NCBI GenBank assembly: GCA_932294295.1 | Contig: OW028574.1 | Coordinates: forward strand, 27,226,145-27,290,144 | DNA from: Alitta virens | Lineage: Eukaryota; Annelida; Polychaeta; Phyllodocida; Nereididae | DNA: 64,000 nucleotides | Direction of reading: 5' to 3' | In this document: positions 49,511 through 63,000 of the stretch, one piece after another | Position numbering within the stretch: the first letter of the stretch is position 1 | How the letters are laid out: each line of letters starts with the position of its first letter | The notes under the pieces: model-generated | Seen by the model: only the letters and a program-made list of their open reading frames with translations | Told to the model about the DNA's origin: nothing | The model's database searches: none | Made by a program: the position numbers and the translations under genes

Positions 49511-52500
49511 AGAGGGCCAGGATGCTGACAAGAAAACTAACGACAACAACGCGACACTAAAGTGAAATAGTCTATAATAGCCTTTTGGAACGACGTGGCA
49601 CAGTTAAATTATCAAGAGTACACAGCCATGTAGGAAGCGCACTTAGCAGTGAGATGCCAGACTCACAGACCGCGCCGATTAAGTAGTAAGTTAGGTCCAC
49701 TTGGCACAGCCAATGAGAGGCAGAGGACGAAGTGTGCATTATGATAGCCACGTGGGGCACTCGTGCGTAGTGGGGTCAAGGCCGTTGCAGAGAGCCAGGA
49801 TGCTGACAAGAAAACTAATAACAACAACTCAACACTAAAGTGAAATACTCTATAATAGCCTTTTGGAACGATGTGGCACAGTTAAATTATCAAGAGTACA
49901 CACAAAGCCATGTAGGAAGTGCACTTAGCAGTGAGATGCCAGACTCACAGGCCGCGCCGATGAAGTAGTAAGGTAGGTCCACTTGGCACAGCCAATGAGA
50001 GGAAGAGGACGAAGCGTGCAATATGATAGCCACGAGGGGCACTCGTGCGTAGCGGTGTCAAGGCCGTTGTAGAGGGCCAGGATGCTGACAAGAAAACAAA
50101 CGACAACAACGCAACACCGAAGTGAAATACTCTATAGTAGCGTCAGGGAACGACGTGGCACAGTTAAATTATCAAGAGTACACAAAAATGTAGGAAGTGC
50201 ACTTAGCAGTGAGATGCCAGACTCACAGGCCGCGCCGATGAAGTAGTAAGTTAGGTCCGCTTAACACAGCCAATGAGAGGCAGAGGACGAAGCGTGCAAT
50301 ATGATAGCCACGTGGGGCACTCATGCGTAGCGGGGTCAAGGCCATTGTAGAGGGCCAGGATGCTGAAAAGAAAACTAACGACAACAACGCAACACCGAAG
50401 TTAAATACTCTATAATAGCCTTTTGCAACGACGTGGCACAGTTAAATTATCAAAAGTGCACACACAGCCATGTAGGAAGTGCACTAAGCAGTGAGATGCC
50501 AGACTCACAGACCGCGCCGATTAAGTAGTAAGGTAGGTCCACTTGGCACAGCCAATGAGAGGCAGAGGACGAAGCGTGCATTATGATAGCCACGTGGGGC
50601 ACTCGTGCGTAGCGGGGTCAAGGCCGTTGCAGAGAGCCAGGATGCTGACAAGAACACTAACGACAACAACGCGACAACGAAGTGAAATAGTCTATAATAG
50701 CCTTTTGGAACGACGTGGCACAGTTAAATTATCAAGAGTACACAGCCATGTAGGAAGCGCACTTAGCAGTGAGATGCCAGACTCACAGACCGCGCCGATT
50801 AAGTAGTAAGTTACCTCCACTTGGCACTGCCAATGAGAGGCAGAGGACGAAGTGTGCATTATGATAGCCACGTGGGGCACTCGTGCGTAGCGGGTTCAAG
50901 GCCGTTGTAGAGAGCCAGGATGCTGACAAGAAAACTAATAACAACAACGCAACACTAAAGTGAAATACTCTATAATAGCCTTTTGCAACGACGTGGCACA
51001 GTTAAATTATCAAGAGTACACACACAGCCATGTAGGAAGTGCACTTAGCAGTGAGATGCCAGACTCACAGACCGCGCCGATTAAGCAGCATGTTATGTCC
51101 ACTTAGCACAGCCAATGAGAGGAAGAGGACGAAGCGTGCAATATGATAGCCACGAGGGGCACTCGTGCGTAGCGGTGTCAAGGCCGTTGTAGAGGGCCAG
51201 GATGCTGACAAGAAAACTAACGACAACAACGCGACACTAAAGTGAAACACTCTATAATAGCCTTATGTTAGTCACGTGGGGCACTCGTGCGTAGCGGGGT
51301 CAAGGCCGTTGTAGAGGGCCAGGATGCTGACAAGAAAACCAACGACAACAACGCAACACTAAAGTGAAATACTCTATAATAGCCTTATGGAATGACGTGG
51401 CACAGTTAAATTATCAAGAGTACACAGCCATGTAGGAAGTGCACTAAGCAGTGAGATGCCAGACTCACAGACCACGCCGATTAAGTAGTAAGGTAGGTCC
51501 ACTTGACACAGCCAATGAGAGGCAGAGGACGAAGCGTGCATTATGATAGCCACGTGGGGCACTCGTGCGTAGCGGGGTCAAGGCCATTGTAGAGGGCCAG
51601 GATGCTGAAAAGAAAACTAACGACAACAACGCAACACCGAAGTGAAATACTCTATAATAGCCTTTTGCAACGACGTGGCACAGTTATATTATCAAGAGTA
51701 CACACACAGCCATGTAGGAAGAGATGCCAGACTCACAGGCCGCGCCGATGAAGTAGTAAGGTAGGTGCACTTAGCACAGCCAATGAGAGGAAGAGGACGA
51801 AGCATGCATTATGATAACCACGTGGGGCACTCGTGCGTAGCGGGGTCAAGGCCGTTGCAGAGAGCCAGGATGCTGACAAGAAAACAAACGACAACAACGC
51901 AACACCGAAGTGAAATACTCTATAGTAGCGTCAGGGAACGACGTGACACAGTTAAATTATCAAGAGTTCACAGCCATGTAGGAAGTGCACTGAGCAGTAA
52001 GATGCCAGACTCACAGACCGCGCCGATGAAGTAGTAAGTTAGGTCCACTTAGCACAGCCAATGAGAGACAGAGGACGAAGCGTGCAGTATGATAGCTACG
52101 TGGGGCACTAATGCGTTGCGGGGTCAAGGCCGATGTAGAGGGCCAGGATGCTGACAAGAAAACTAACGACAACAACGCAACACCGAAGTTAAATACTCTA
52201 TAATAGCCTTTTAGAACGAAGTGGCCCAGTTAAATTATCAAGAGTACACAGTCATGTAGGAAGTGCACTTAGCAGTGAGATGCCAGACTCACAGACCGCG
52301 CCGATTAAGCAGCAAGTTATGTCCACTTAGCACAGCCAATGAGAGGAAGAGGACGAAGCGTGCAATATGATAGCCACGAGGGGCACTCGTGCGTAGCGGT
52401 GTCAAGGCCATTGTAGAGGGCCAGGATGCTGACAAGAAAACTAACGACAACAACGCGACACTAAAGTGAAACACTCTATAATAGCCTTATGTTAGTCACG

Positions 52501-52814
52501 TGGGGCACTCGTGCGTAGCGGGGTCAAGGCCGTTGTAGAGGGCCAGGATGCTGACAAGAAAACCAACGACAGCAACGCAACACTAAAGTGAAATACTCTA
52601 TAATAGCCTTATGGAATGACGTGGCACAGTTAAATTATCAAAAGTACACAGCCATGTAGGAAGTGCACTAAGCAGTGAGATGCCAGACTCACAGACCGCG
52701 CCGATTAAGTAGTAAGGTAGGTCCACTTGACACAGCCAATGAGAGGCAGAGGACGAAGCGTGCATTATGATAGCCACGTGGGGCACTCGTGCGTAGCGGG
52801 GTCAAGGCCGTTGC
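49511..52814 (+). repeat. 3304-bp HOR, copy 1
   Basis: Boundary spacing from 49641 is 282, 278, 282, 278, 282, 400, 268, 278, 278, 400, 278. Diagnostic features are CAACAACTCAACAC near 49824, the TGCCAATGAG monomer near 50827 that lost the usual CAGCC, and a 268-bp monomer with a 14-bp deletion ending near 51711. The part to about 51060 matches 3304 bp downstream. The part from about 51600 matches 2904-2903 bp downstream. Confidence 0.85.
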
Positions 52815-55800
52815 AGAGGGCCAGGATGCTGACAAGAAAACTAACGACAACAACGCGACACTAAAGTGAAATAGTCTATAATAGCCTTTTGGAACGACGT
52901 GGCACAGTTAAATTATCAAGAGTACACAGCCATGTAGGAAGCGCACTTAGCAGTGAGATGCCAGACTCACAGACCGCGCCGATTAAGTAGTAAGTTAGGT
53001 CCACTTGGCACAGCCAATGAGAGGCAGAGGACGAAGTGTGCATTATGATAGCCACGTGGGGCACTCGTGCGTAGCGGGGTCAAGGCCGTTGCAGAGAGCC
53101 AGGATGCTGACAAGAAAACTAATAACAACAACTCAACACTAAAGTGAAATACTCTATAATAGCCTTTTGGAACGACGTGGCACAGTTAAATTATCAAGAG
53201 TACACACAAAGCCATGTAGGAAGTGCACTTAGCAGTGAGATGCCAGACTCACAGGCCGCGCCGATGAAGTAGTAAGGTAGGTCCACTTGGCACAGCCAAT
53301 GAGAGGAAGAGGACGAAGCGTGCAATATGATAGCCACGAGGGGCACTCGTGCGTAGCGGTGTCAAGGCCGTTGTAGAGGGCCAGGATGCTGACAAGAAAA
53401 CAAACGACAACAACGCAACACCGAAGTGAAATACTCTATAGTAGCGTCAGGGAACGACGTGGCACAGTTAAATTATCAAGAGTACACAAAAATGTAGGAA
53501 GTGCACTTAGCAGTGAGATGCCAGACTCACAGGCCGCGCCGATGAAGTAGTAAGGTAGGTCCGCTTAACACAGCCAATGAGAGGCAGAGGACGAAGCGTG
53601 CAATATGATAGCCACGTGGGGCACTCATGCGTAGCGGGGTCAAGGCCATTGTAGAGGGCCAGGATGCTGAAAAGAAAACTAACGACAACAACGCAGCACC
53701 GAAGTTAAATCCTCTATAATAGCCTTTTGCAACGACGTGGCACAGTTAAATTATCAAAAGTGCACACACAGCCATGTAGGAAGTGCACTAAGCAGTGAGA
53801 TGCCAGACTCACAGACCGCGCCGATTAAGTAGTAAGGTAGGTCCACTTGGCACAGCCAATGAGAGGCAGAGGACGAAGCGTGCATTATGATAGCCACGTG
53901 GGGCACTCGTGCGTAGCGGGGTCAAGGCCGTTGCAGAGAGCCAGGATGCTGACAAGAAAACTAACGACAACAACGCGACACCGAAGTGAAATAGTCTATA
54001 ATAGCCTTTTGGAACGACGTGGCACAGTTAAATTATCAAGAGTACACAGCCATGTAGGAAGCGCACTTAGCAGTGAGATGCCAGACTCACAGACCGCGCC
54101 GATTAAGTAGTAAGTTACCTCCACTTGGCACTGCCAATGAGAGGCAGAGGACGAAGTGTGCATTATGATAGCCACGTGGGGCACTCGTGCGTAGCGGGGT
54201 CAAGGCCGTTGTAGAGAGCCAGGATGCTGACAAGAAAACTAATAACAACAACGCAACACTAAAGTGAAATACTCTATAATAGCCTTTTGGAATGATGTGG
54301 CACAGTTAAATTATCAAGAGTACACACACAGCCATGTAGGAAGTGCACTTAGCAGTGAGATGCCAGACTCAAAGGCCGCGCCGATGAAGTAGTAAGTTAG
54401 GTCCGCTTAACACAGCCAATGAGAGGCAGAGGACGAAGCGTGCAATATGATAGCCACGTGGGGCACTCATGCGTAGCGGGGTCAAGGCCATTGTAGAGGG
54501 CCAGGATGCTGAAAAGAAAACTAACGACAACAACGCAACACCGAAGTTAAATACTCTATAATAGCCTTTTGCAACGACGTGGCACAGTTATATTATCAAG
54601 ATTACACACACAGCCATGTAGGAAGAGATGCCAGACTCACAGGCCGCGCCGATGAAGTAGTAAGGTAGGTGCACTTAGCACAGCCAATGAGAGGAAGAGG
54701 ACGAAGCATGCATTATGATAACCACGTGGGGCACTCGTGCGTAGCGGGGTCAAGGCCGTTGCAGAGAGCCAGGATGCTGACAAGAAAACAAACGACAACA
54801 ACGCAACACCGAAGTGAAATACTGTATAGTAGCGTCAGGGAACGACGTGACACAGTTAAATTATCAAGAGTTCACAGCCATGTAGGAAGTGCACTGAGCA
54901 GTGAGATGCCAGACTCACAGACCGCGCCGATGAAGTAGTAAGTTAGGTCCACTTAGCACAGCCAATGAGAGACAGAGGACGAAGCGTGCAGTATGATAGC
55001 TACGTGGGGCACTAATGCGTTGCGGGGTCAAGGCCGATGTAGAGGGCCAGGATGCTGACAAAAAACTAACGACAACAACGCAACACCGAAGTTAAATACT
55101 CTATAATAGCCTTTTAGAACGAAGTGGCCCAGTTAAATTATCAAGAGTACACAGTCATGTAGGAAGTGCACTTAGCAGTGAGATGCCAGACTCACAGACC
55201 GCGCCGATTAAGCAGCAAGTTATGTCCACTTAGCACAGCCAATGAGAGGAAGAAGACGAAGCGTGCAATATGATAGCCACGAGGGGCACTCGTGCGTAGC
55301 GGTGTCAAGGCCATTGTAGAGGGCCAGGATGCTGACAAGAAAACTAACGACAACAACGCGACACTAAAGTGAAACACTCTATAATAGCCTTATGTTAGTC
55401 ACGTGGGGCACTCGTGCGTAGCGGGGTCAAGGCCGTTGTAGAGGGCCAGGATGCTGACAAGAAAACCAACGACAACAACGCAACACTAAAGTGAAATACT
55501 CTATAATAGCCTTATGGAATGACGTGGCACAGTTAAATTATCAAGAGTACACAGCCATGTAGGAAGTGCACTAAGCAGTGAGATGCCAGACTCACAGACC
55601 GCGCCGATTAAGTAGTAAGGTAGGTCCACTTGACACAGCCAATGAGAGGCAGAGGACGAAGCGTGCATTATGATAGCCACGTGGGGCACTCGTGCGTAGC
55701 GGGGTCAAGGCCGTTGCAGAGAGCCAGGATGCTGACAAGAAAACAAACGACAACAACGCAACACCGAAGTGAAATACTCTATAGTAGCGTCAGGGAACGA

Positions 55801-55848
55801 CGTGGCACAGTTAAATTATCAAGAGTACACAAAAATGTAGGAAGTGCA
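52815..55848 (+). repeat. 2903-bp version of the 3304-bp HOR, copy 2
   Basis: The same subtype order as copy 1 but without the 400-bp step (a 278-bp monomer plus a 122-bp unit) and with one base deleted near 55062, so 3304 becomes 2903. Shared marks include CAACAACTCAACAC near 53128, GTTATATTATC near 54588 and the 14-bp deletion near 54625. The loss of a whole 400-bp step is the same kind of unit-sized change seen between the 2358- and 2198-bp HORs. Confidence 0.85.
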
Positions 55849-57690
55849 CTTAGCAGTGAGATGCCAGACTCACAGGCCGCGCCGATGAAGTAGTAAGTAA
55901 GGTCCACTTAGCACAGCCAATGAGAGGCAGAGGACGAAGCGTACATTATGATAGCCACGTGGGGCACTCGTGCGTAGCGGGGTCAAGGCCGTTGTAGAGG
56001 GCCAGGATGCTGACAAGAAAACTAACGACAACAACGCGACACTAAAGTGAAATAGTCTATAATAGCCTTTTGGAACGACGTGGCACAGTTAAATTATCAA
56101 GAGTACACAGCCATGTAGGAAGCGCACTTAGCAGTGAGATGCCAGACTCACAGACCGCGCCGATTAAGTAGTAAGTTAGGTCCACTTGACACAGCCAATG
56201 AGAGGCAGAGGACGAAGCGTGCATTATGATAGCCACGTGGGGCACTTGTGCGTAGCGGGGTCAAGGCCGTTGCAGAGAGCCAGGATGCTGACAAGAAAAC
56301 AAACGACAACAACGCAACACCGAAGTGAAATACTCTATAGTAGCGTCAGGGAACGACGTGGCACAGTTAAATTATCAAGAGTACACAAAAATGTAGGAAG
56401 TGCACTTAGCAGTGAGATGCCAGACTCACAGGCCGCGCCGATGAATTAGTAAGTAAGGTCCACTTAGCACAGCCAATGAGAGGCAGAGGACGAAGCGTGC
56501 ATTATGATAGCCACGTGGGGCACTCGTGCGTAGCGGGGTCAAGGCCGTTGTAGAGGGCCAGGATGCTGACAAGAAAACTAACGACAACAACGCGACACTA
56601 AAGTGAAATAGTCTATAATAGCCTTTTGGAACGACGTGGCACAGTTAAATTATCAAGAGTACACAGCCATGTAGGAAGCGCACTTAGCAGTGAGATGCCA
56701 GACTCACAGACCGCGCCGATTAAGTAGTAAGTTAGGTCCACTTGGCACAGCCAATGAGAGGCAGAGGACGAAGTGTGCATTATGATAGCCACGTGGGGCA
56801 CTCGTGCGTAGCGGGGTCAAGGCCGTTGCAGAGAGCCAGGATGCTGACAAGAAAACTAATAACAACAACTCAACACTAAAGTGAAATACTCTATAATAGC
56901 CTTTTGGAACGACGTGGCACAGTTAAATTATCAAGAGTACACACAAAGCCATGTAGGAAGTGCGCTTAGCAGTGAGATGCCAGACTCACAGGCCGCGCCG
57001 ATGAAGTAGTAAGGTAGGTCCACTTGGCACAGCCAATGAGAGGAAGAGGACGAAGCGTGCAATATGATAGCCACGAGGGGCACTCGTGCGTAGCGGTGTC
57101 AAGGCCGTTGTAGAGGGCCAGGATGCTGACAAGAAAACTAACGACAACAACGCGACACTAAAGTGAAACACTCTAAAATAGCCTTATGTTAGTCACGTGG
57201 GGCACTCGTGCGTAGCGGGGTCAAGGCCGTTGTAGAGGGCCAGGATGCTGACAAGAAAACCAACGACAACAACGCAACACTAAAGTGAAATACTCTATAA
57301 TAGCCTTATAGAATGACGCGGCACAGTTAAATTATCAAGAGTACACAGCCATGTAGGAAGTGCACTAAGCAGTGAGATGCCAGACTCACAGGCCGCGCCG
57401 ATGAAGTAGTAAGGTAGGTCCACTTGGCACAGCCAATGAGAGGCAGAGGACGAAGCGTGCATTATGATAGCCACGTGGGGCACTCGTGCGTAGCGGGGTC
57501 AAGGCCGTTGCAGAGAGCCAGGATGCTGACAAGAAAACAAACGACAACAACGCAACACCGAAGTGAAATACTCTATAGTAGCGTCAGGGAACGACGTGGC
57601 ACAGTTAAATTATCAAGAGTACACAAAAATGTAGGAAGTGCACTTAGCAGTGAGATGCCAGACTCACAGGCCGCGCCGATGAAGTAGTAA
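55760..57690 (+). repeat. 2354-bp-shift duplication, copy 1
   Basis: About 1.93 kb recurring 2354 bp downstream. Shared private variants include AAGCGTACATT (55938 and 58292), GGCACTTGTGCG (56241 and 58595), CACTCTAAAATAGCC (57167 and 59521) and GACGCGGCAC (57314 and 59668). The 420 bp between the copies belongs to other subtypes. Confidence 0.87.
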
Positions 57691-58113
57691 GTTAGGTCCG
57701 CTTAACACAGCCAATGAGAGGCAGAGGACGAAGCGTGCAATATGATAGCCACGTGGGGCACTCATGCGTAGCGGGGTCAAGGCCATTGTAGAGGGCCAGG
57801 ATGCTGAAAAGAAAACTAACGACAACAACGCAACACCGAAGTTAAATACTCTATAATAGCCTTTTGCAACGACGTGGCACAGTTAAATTATTAAAAGTAC
57901 ACACACAGCCATGTAGGAAGTGCACTAAGCAGTGAGATGCCAGACTCACAGACCGCGCCGATTAAGTAGAAAGGTAGGTCCACTTGGCACAGCCAATGAG
58001 AGGCAGAGGACGAAGCGTGCATTATGATAGCCACGTGGGGCACTCGTGCGTAGCGGGGTCAAGGCCGTTGCAGAGAGCCAGGATGCTGACAAGAAAACAA
58101 ACGACAACTACGC

Positions 58114-60044
58114 AACACCGAAGTGAAATACTCTATAGTAGCGTCAGGGAACGACGTGGCACAGTTAAATTATCAAGAGTACACAAAAATGTAGGAAGTG
58201 CACTTAGCAGTGAGATGCCAGACTCACAGGCCGCGCCGATGAAGTAGTAAGTAAGGTCCACTTAGCACAGCCAATGAGAGGCAGAGGACGAAGCGTACAT
58301 TATGATAGCCACGTGGGGCACTCGTGCGTAGCGGGGTCAAGGCCGTTGTAGAGGGCCAGGATGCTGACAAGAAAACTAACGACAACAACGCGACACTAAA
58401 GTGAAATAGTCTATAATAGCCTTTTGGAACGACGTGGCACAGTTAAATTATCAAGAGTACACAGCCATGTAGGAAGCGCACTTAGCAGTGAGATGCCAGA
58501 CTCACAGACCGCGCCGATTAAGTAGTAAGTTAGGTCCACTTGACACAGCCAATGAGAGGCAGAGGACGAAGCGTGCATTATGATAGCCACGTGGGGCACT
58601 TGTGCGTAGCGGGGTCAAGGCCGTTGCAGAGAGCCAGGATGCTGACAAGAAAACAAACGACAACAACGCAACACCGATGTGAAATACTCTATAGTAGCGT
58701 CAGGGAACGACGTGGCACAGTTAAATTATCAAGAGTACACAAAAATGTAGGAAGTGCACTTAGCAGTGAGATGCCAGACTCACAGGCCGCGCCGATGAAG
58801 TAGTAAGTAAGGTCCACTTAGCACAGCCAATGAGAGGCAGAGGACGAAGCGTGCATTATGATAGCCACGTGGGGCACTCGTGCGTAGCGGGGTCAAGGCC
58901 GTTGTAGAGGGCCAGGATGCTGACAAGAAAACTAACGACAACAACGCGACACTAAAGTGAAATAGTCTATAATAGCCTTTTGGAACGACGTGGCACAGTT
59001 AAATTATCAAGAGTACACAGCCATGTAGGAAGCGCACTTAGCAGTGAGATGCCAGACTCACAGACCGCGCCGATTAAGTAGTAAGTTAGGTCCACTTGGC
59101 ACAGCCAATGAGAGGCAGAGGACGAAGTGTGCATTATGATAGCCACGTGGGGCACTCGTGCGTAGCGGGGTCAAGGCCGTTGCAGAGAGCCAGGATGCTG
59201 ACAAGAAAACTAATAACAACAACTCAACACTAAAGTGAAATACTCTATAATAGCCTTTTGGAACGACGTGGCACAGTTAAATTATCAAGAGTACACACAA
59301 AGCCATGTAGGAAGTGCGCTTAGCAGTGAGATGCCAGACTCACAGGCCGCGCCGATGAAGTAGTAAGGTAGGTCCACTTGGCACAGCCAATGAGAGGAAG
59401 AGGACGAAGCGTGCAATATGATAGCCACGAGGGGCACTCGTGCGTAGCGGTGTCAAGGCCGTTGTAGAGGGCCAGGATGCTGACAAGAAAACTAACGACA
59501 ACAACGCGACACTAAAGTGAAACACTCTAAAATAGCCTTATGTTAGTCACGTGGGGCACTCGTGCGTAGCGGGGTCAAGGCCGTTGTAGAGGGCCAGGAT
59601 GCTGACAAGAAAACCAACGACAACAACGCAACACTAAAGTGAAATACTCTATAATAGCCTTATAGAATGACGCGGCACAGTTAAATTATCAAGAGTACAC
59701 AGCCATGTAGGAAGTGCACTAAGCAGTGAGATGCCAGACTCACAGGCCGCGCCGATGAAGTAGTAAGGTAGGTCCACTTGGCACAGCCAATGAGAGGCAG
59801 AGGACGAAGCGTGCATTATGATAGCCACGTGGGGCACTCGTGCGTAGCGGGGTCAAGGCCGTTGCAGAGAGCCAGGATGCTGACAAGAAAACAAACGACA
59901 ACAACGCAACACCGAAGTGAAATACTCTATAGTAGCGTCAGGGAACGACGTGGCACAGTTAAATTATCAAGAGTACACAAAAATGTAGGAAGTGCACTTA
60001 GCAGTGAGATGCCAGACTCACAGGCCGCGCCGATGAAGTAGTAA
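58114..60044 (+). repeat. 2354-bp-shift duplication, copy 2
   Basis: The partner of 55760-57690. After 60044 it continues into a monomer with CAAGATAAATAACG (60162) and then one with the 14-bp deletion and GCATGC. The same pair of monomers stands at the end of forward block 1 (about 10403-10605), just before the first orientation switch. Confidence 0.87.
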
Positions 60045-63000
60045 GTAAGGTCCACTTAGCACAGCCAATGAGAGGCAGAGGACGAAGCGTGCATTATGAT
60101 AGCCACGTGGGGCACTCGTGCGTAGCGGGGTCAAGGCCGTTGTAGAGGGCCAGGATGCTGACAAGATAAATAACGACAACAACGCGACACCGAAGTGAAA
60201 TAGTCTATAATAGCCTTTTGCAACGACGTGGCACAGTTAAATTATCAAGAGTACACACACAGCCATGTAGGAAGAGATGCCAGACTCACAGGCCGCGCCG
60301 ATGAAGTAGTAAGGTAGGTGCACTTAGCACAGCCAATGAGAGGAAGAGGACGAAGCATGCTTTATGATAACCACGTGGGGCACTCGTGCGTAGCGGGGTC
60401 AAGGCCGTTGCAGAGAGCCAGGATGCTGACAAGAAGACAAACGACAACAACGCGACACTAAAGTGAAATAGTCTATAATAGCCTTTTTGGAACCGTGGCA
60501 CAGTTAAATTATCAAGAGTACACAGCCATGTAGGAAGCGCACTTAGCAGTGAGATGCCAGACTCACAGACCGCGCCGATTAAGTAGTAAGTTAGGTCCAC
60601 TTGGCACAGCCAATGAGAGGCAGAGGACGAAGTGTGCATTATGATAGCCACGTGGGGCACTCGTGCGTAGCGGGGTCAAGGCCGTTGCAGAGAGCCAGGA
60701 TGCTGACAAGAAAACAAACGACAACAACGCAACACCGAAGTGAAATACTCTATAGTAGCGTCAGGGAACGACGTGGCACAGTTAAATTATCAAGAGTACA
60801 CAAAAATGTAGGAAGTGCACTTAGCAGTGAGATGCCAGACTCACAGGCCGCGCCGATGAAGTAGTAAGTAAGGTCCACTTAGCACAGCTAATGAGAGGCA
60901 GAGGACGAAGCGTGCATTATGATAGCCACGTGGGGCACTCGTGCGTAGCGGGGTCAAGGCCGTTGCAGAGAGCCAGGATGCTGACAAGAAAACTAATAAC
61001 AACAACTCAACACTAAAGTGAAATACTCTATAATAGCCTTTTGGAACGACGTGGCACAGTTAAATTATCAAGAGTACACACACAGCCATGTAGGAAGTGC
61101 ACTTAGCAGTGAGATGCCAGATTCACAGGCCGCGCCGATGAAGTAGTAAGGTAGGTCCACTTGGCACAGCCAATGAGAGGAAGAGGACGAAGCGTGCAAT
61201 ATGATAGCCACGAGGGGCACTCGTGCGTAGCGGTGTCAAGGCCGTTGTAGAAGGCCAGGATGCTGACAAGAAAACTAACGACAACAACGCGACACTAAAG
61301 TGAAACACTCTATAATAGCCTTATGTTAGTCACGTGGGGCACTCGTGCGTAGCGGGGTCAAGGCCATTGTAGAGGGCCAGGATGCTGACAAGAAAACCAA
61401 CGACAACAATGCAACACTAAAGTGAAATACTCTATAATAGCCTTATGGAATGACGTGGCACAGTTAAATCATCAAGAGTACACACACAGCCATGTAGGAA
61501 GTGCACTTAGCAGTGAGATGCCAGACTCACAGACCGCGCCGATTAAGCAGCATTTTATGTCCACTTAGCACAGCCAATGAGAGGAAGAGGACGAAGCGTG
61601 CAATATGATAGCCACGAGGGGCACTCGTGCGTAGCGGTGTCAAGGCCGTTGTAGAGGGCCAGGATGCTGACAAGAAAACTAATGACAACAACGCGACACT
61701 AAAGTGAAACACTCTATAATAGCCTTATGTTAGTCACGTGGGGCACTCGTGCGTAGCAGGGTCAAGGCCGTTGTAGAGGGCCAGGATGCTGACAAGAAAA
61801 CCAACGACAACAACGCAACACTAAAGTGAAATACTCTATAATAGCCTTATAGAATGACGTGGCACAGTTAAATTATCAAGAGTACACAGCCATGTAGGAA
61901 GTGCACTAAGCAGTGAGATGCCAGACTCACAGACCGCGCCGATTAAGTAGTAAGGTAGGTCCACTTGGCACAGCCAATCAGAGGCAGAGGACGAAGCGTG
62001 CATTATGATAGCCACGTGGGGCACTCGTGCGTAGCGGGGTCAAGGCCGTTGCAGAGGGAAGTGCACTTAGCAGTGAGATGCCAGACTCACAGGCCAAGCC
62101 GATGAAGTAGTAAGTTAGGTCCGCTTAACACAGCCAATGAGAGGCAGAGGACGAAGCGTGCAATATGATAGCCACATGGGGCACTCATGCGTAGCGGGGT
62201 CAAGGCCATTGTAGAGGGCCAGGATGCTGAAAAGAAAACTAACGACAACAACGCAACACCGAAGTTAAATACTCTATAATAGCCTTTTGCAACGACGTGG
62301 CACAGTTAAATTATCAAAAGTACACACACAGCCATTTAGGAAGTGCACTATGCAGTGAGATGCCAGACTCGCAGACCGCGCCGATTAAGTAGTAAGGTAG
62401 GTCCACTTGGCACAGCCAATGAGAGGCAGAGGACGAAGCGTGCATTATGATAGCCACGTGGGGCACTCGTGCGTAGCGGGGTCAAGGCCGTTGCAGAGAG
62501 CCAGGATGCTGACAAGAAAACAAACGACAACAACGCAACACCGAAGTGAAATACTCTATAGTAGCGTCAGGTAACGACGTGGCACAGTTAAATTATCAAG
62601 AGTACACAAAAATGTAGGAAGTGCACTTAGCAGTGAGATGCCAGACTCACAGGCCGCGCCGATGAAGTAGTAAGTAAGGTCCACTTAGCACAGCCAATGA
62701 GAGGCAGAGGACGAAGCGTGCATTATGATAGCCACGTGGGGCACTCGTGCGTAGCGGGGTCAAGGCCGTTGGAGAGGGCCAGGATGCTGACAAGAAAACT
62801 AACGACAACAACGCAACACCGAAGTTAAATACTCTATAATAGCCTTTTGGAACGAAGTGGCACAGTTAAATTATCAAGAGTACACAGCCATGTAGGAAGT
62901 GCACTTAGCAGTGAGATGCCAGACTCACACACCGCGCCGATTAACCAGCAAGTTATGTCCACTTAGCACAGCCAATGAGAGGAAGAGGACGAAGCGTGCA

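Noticed and set aside
60286..60660. The longest open frame in the window (124 codons, minus strand)
   Set aside because: It results from small indels near 60484 that fuse two ordinary repeat frames. There is no independent sign of coding.
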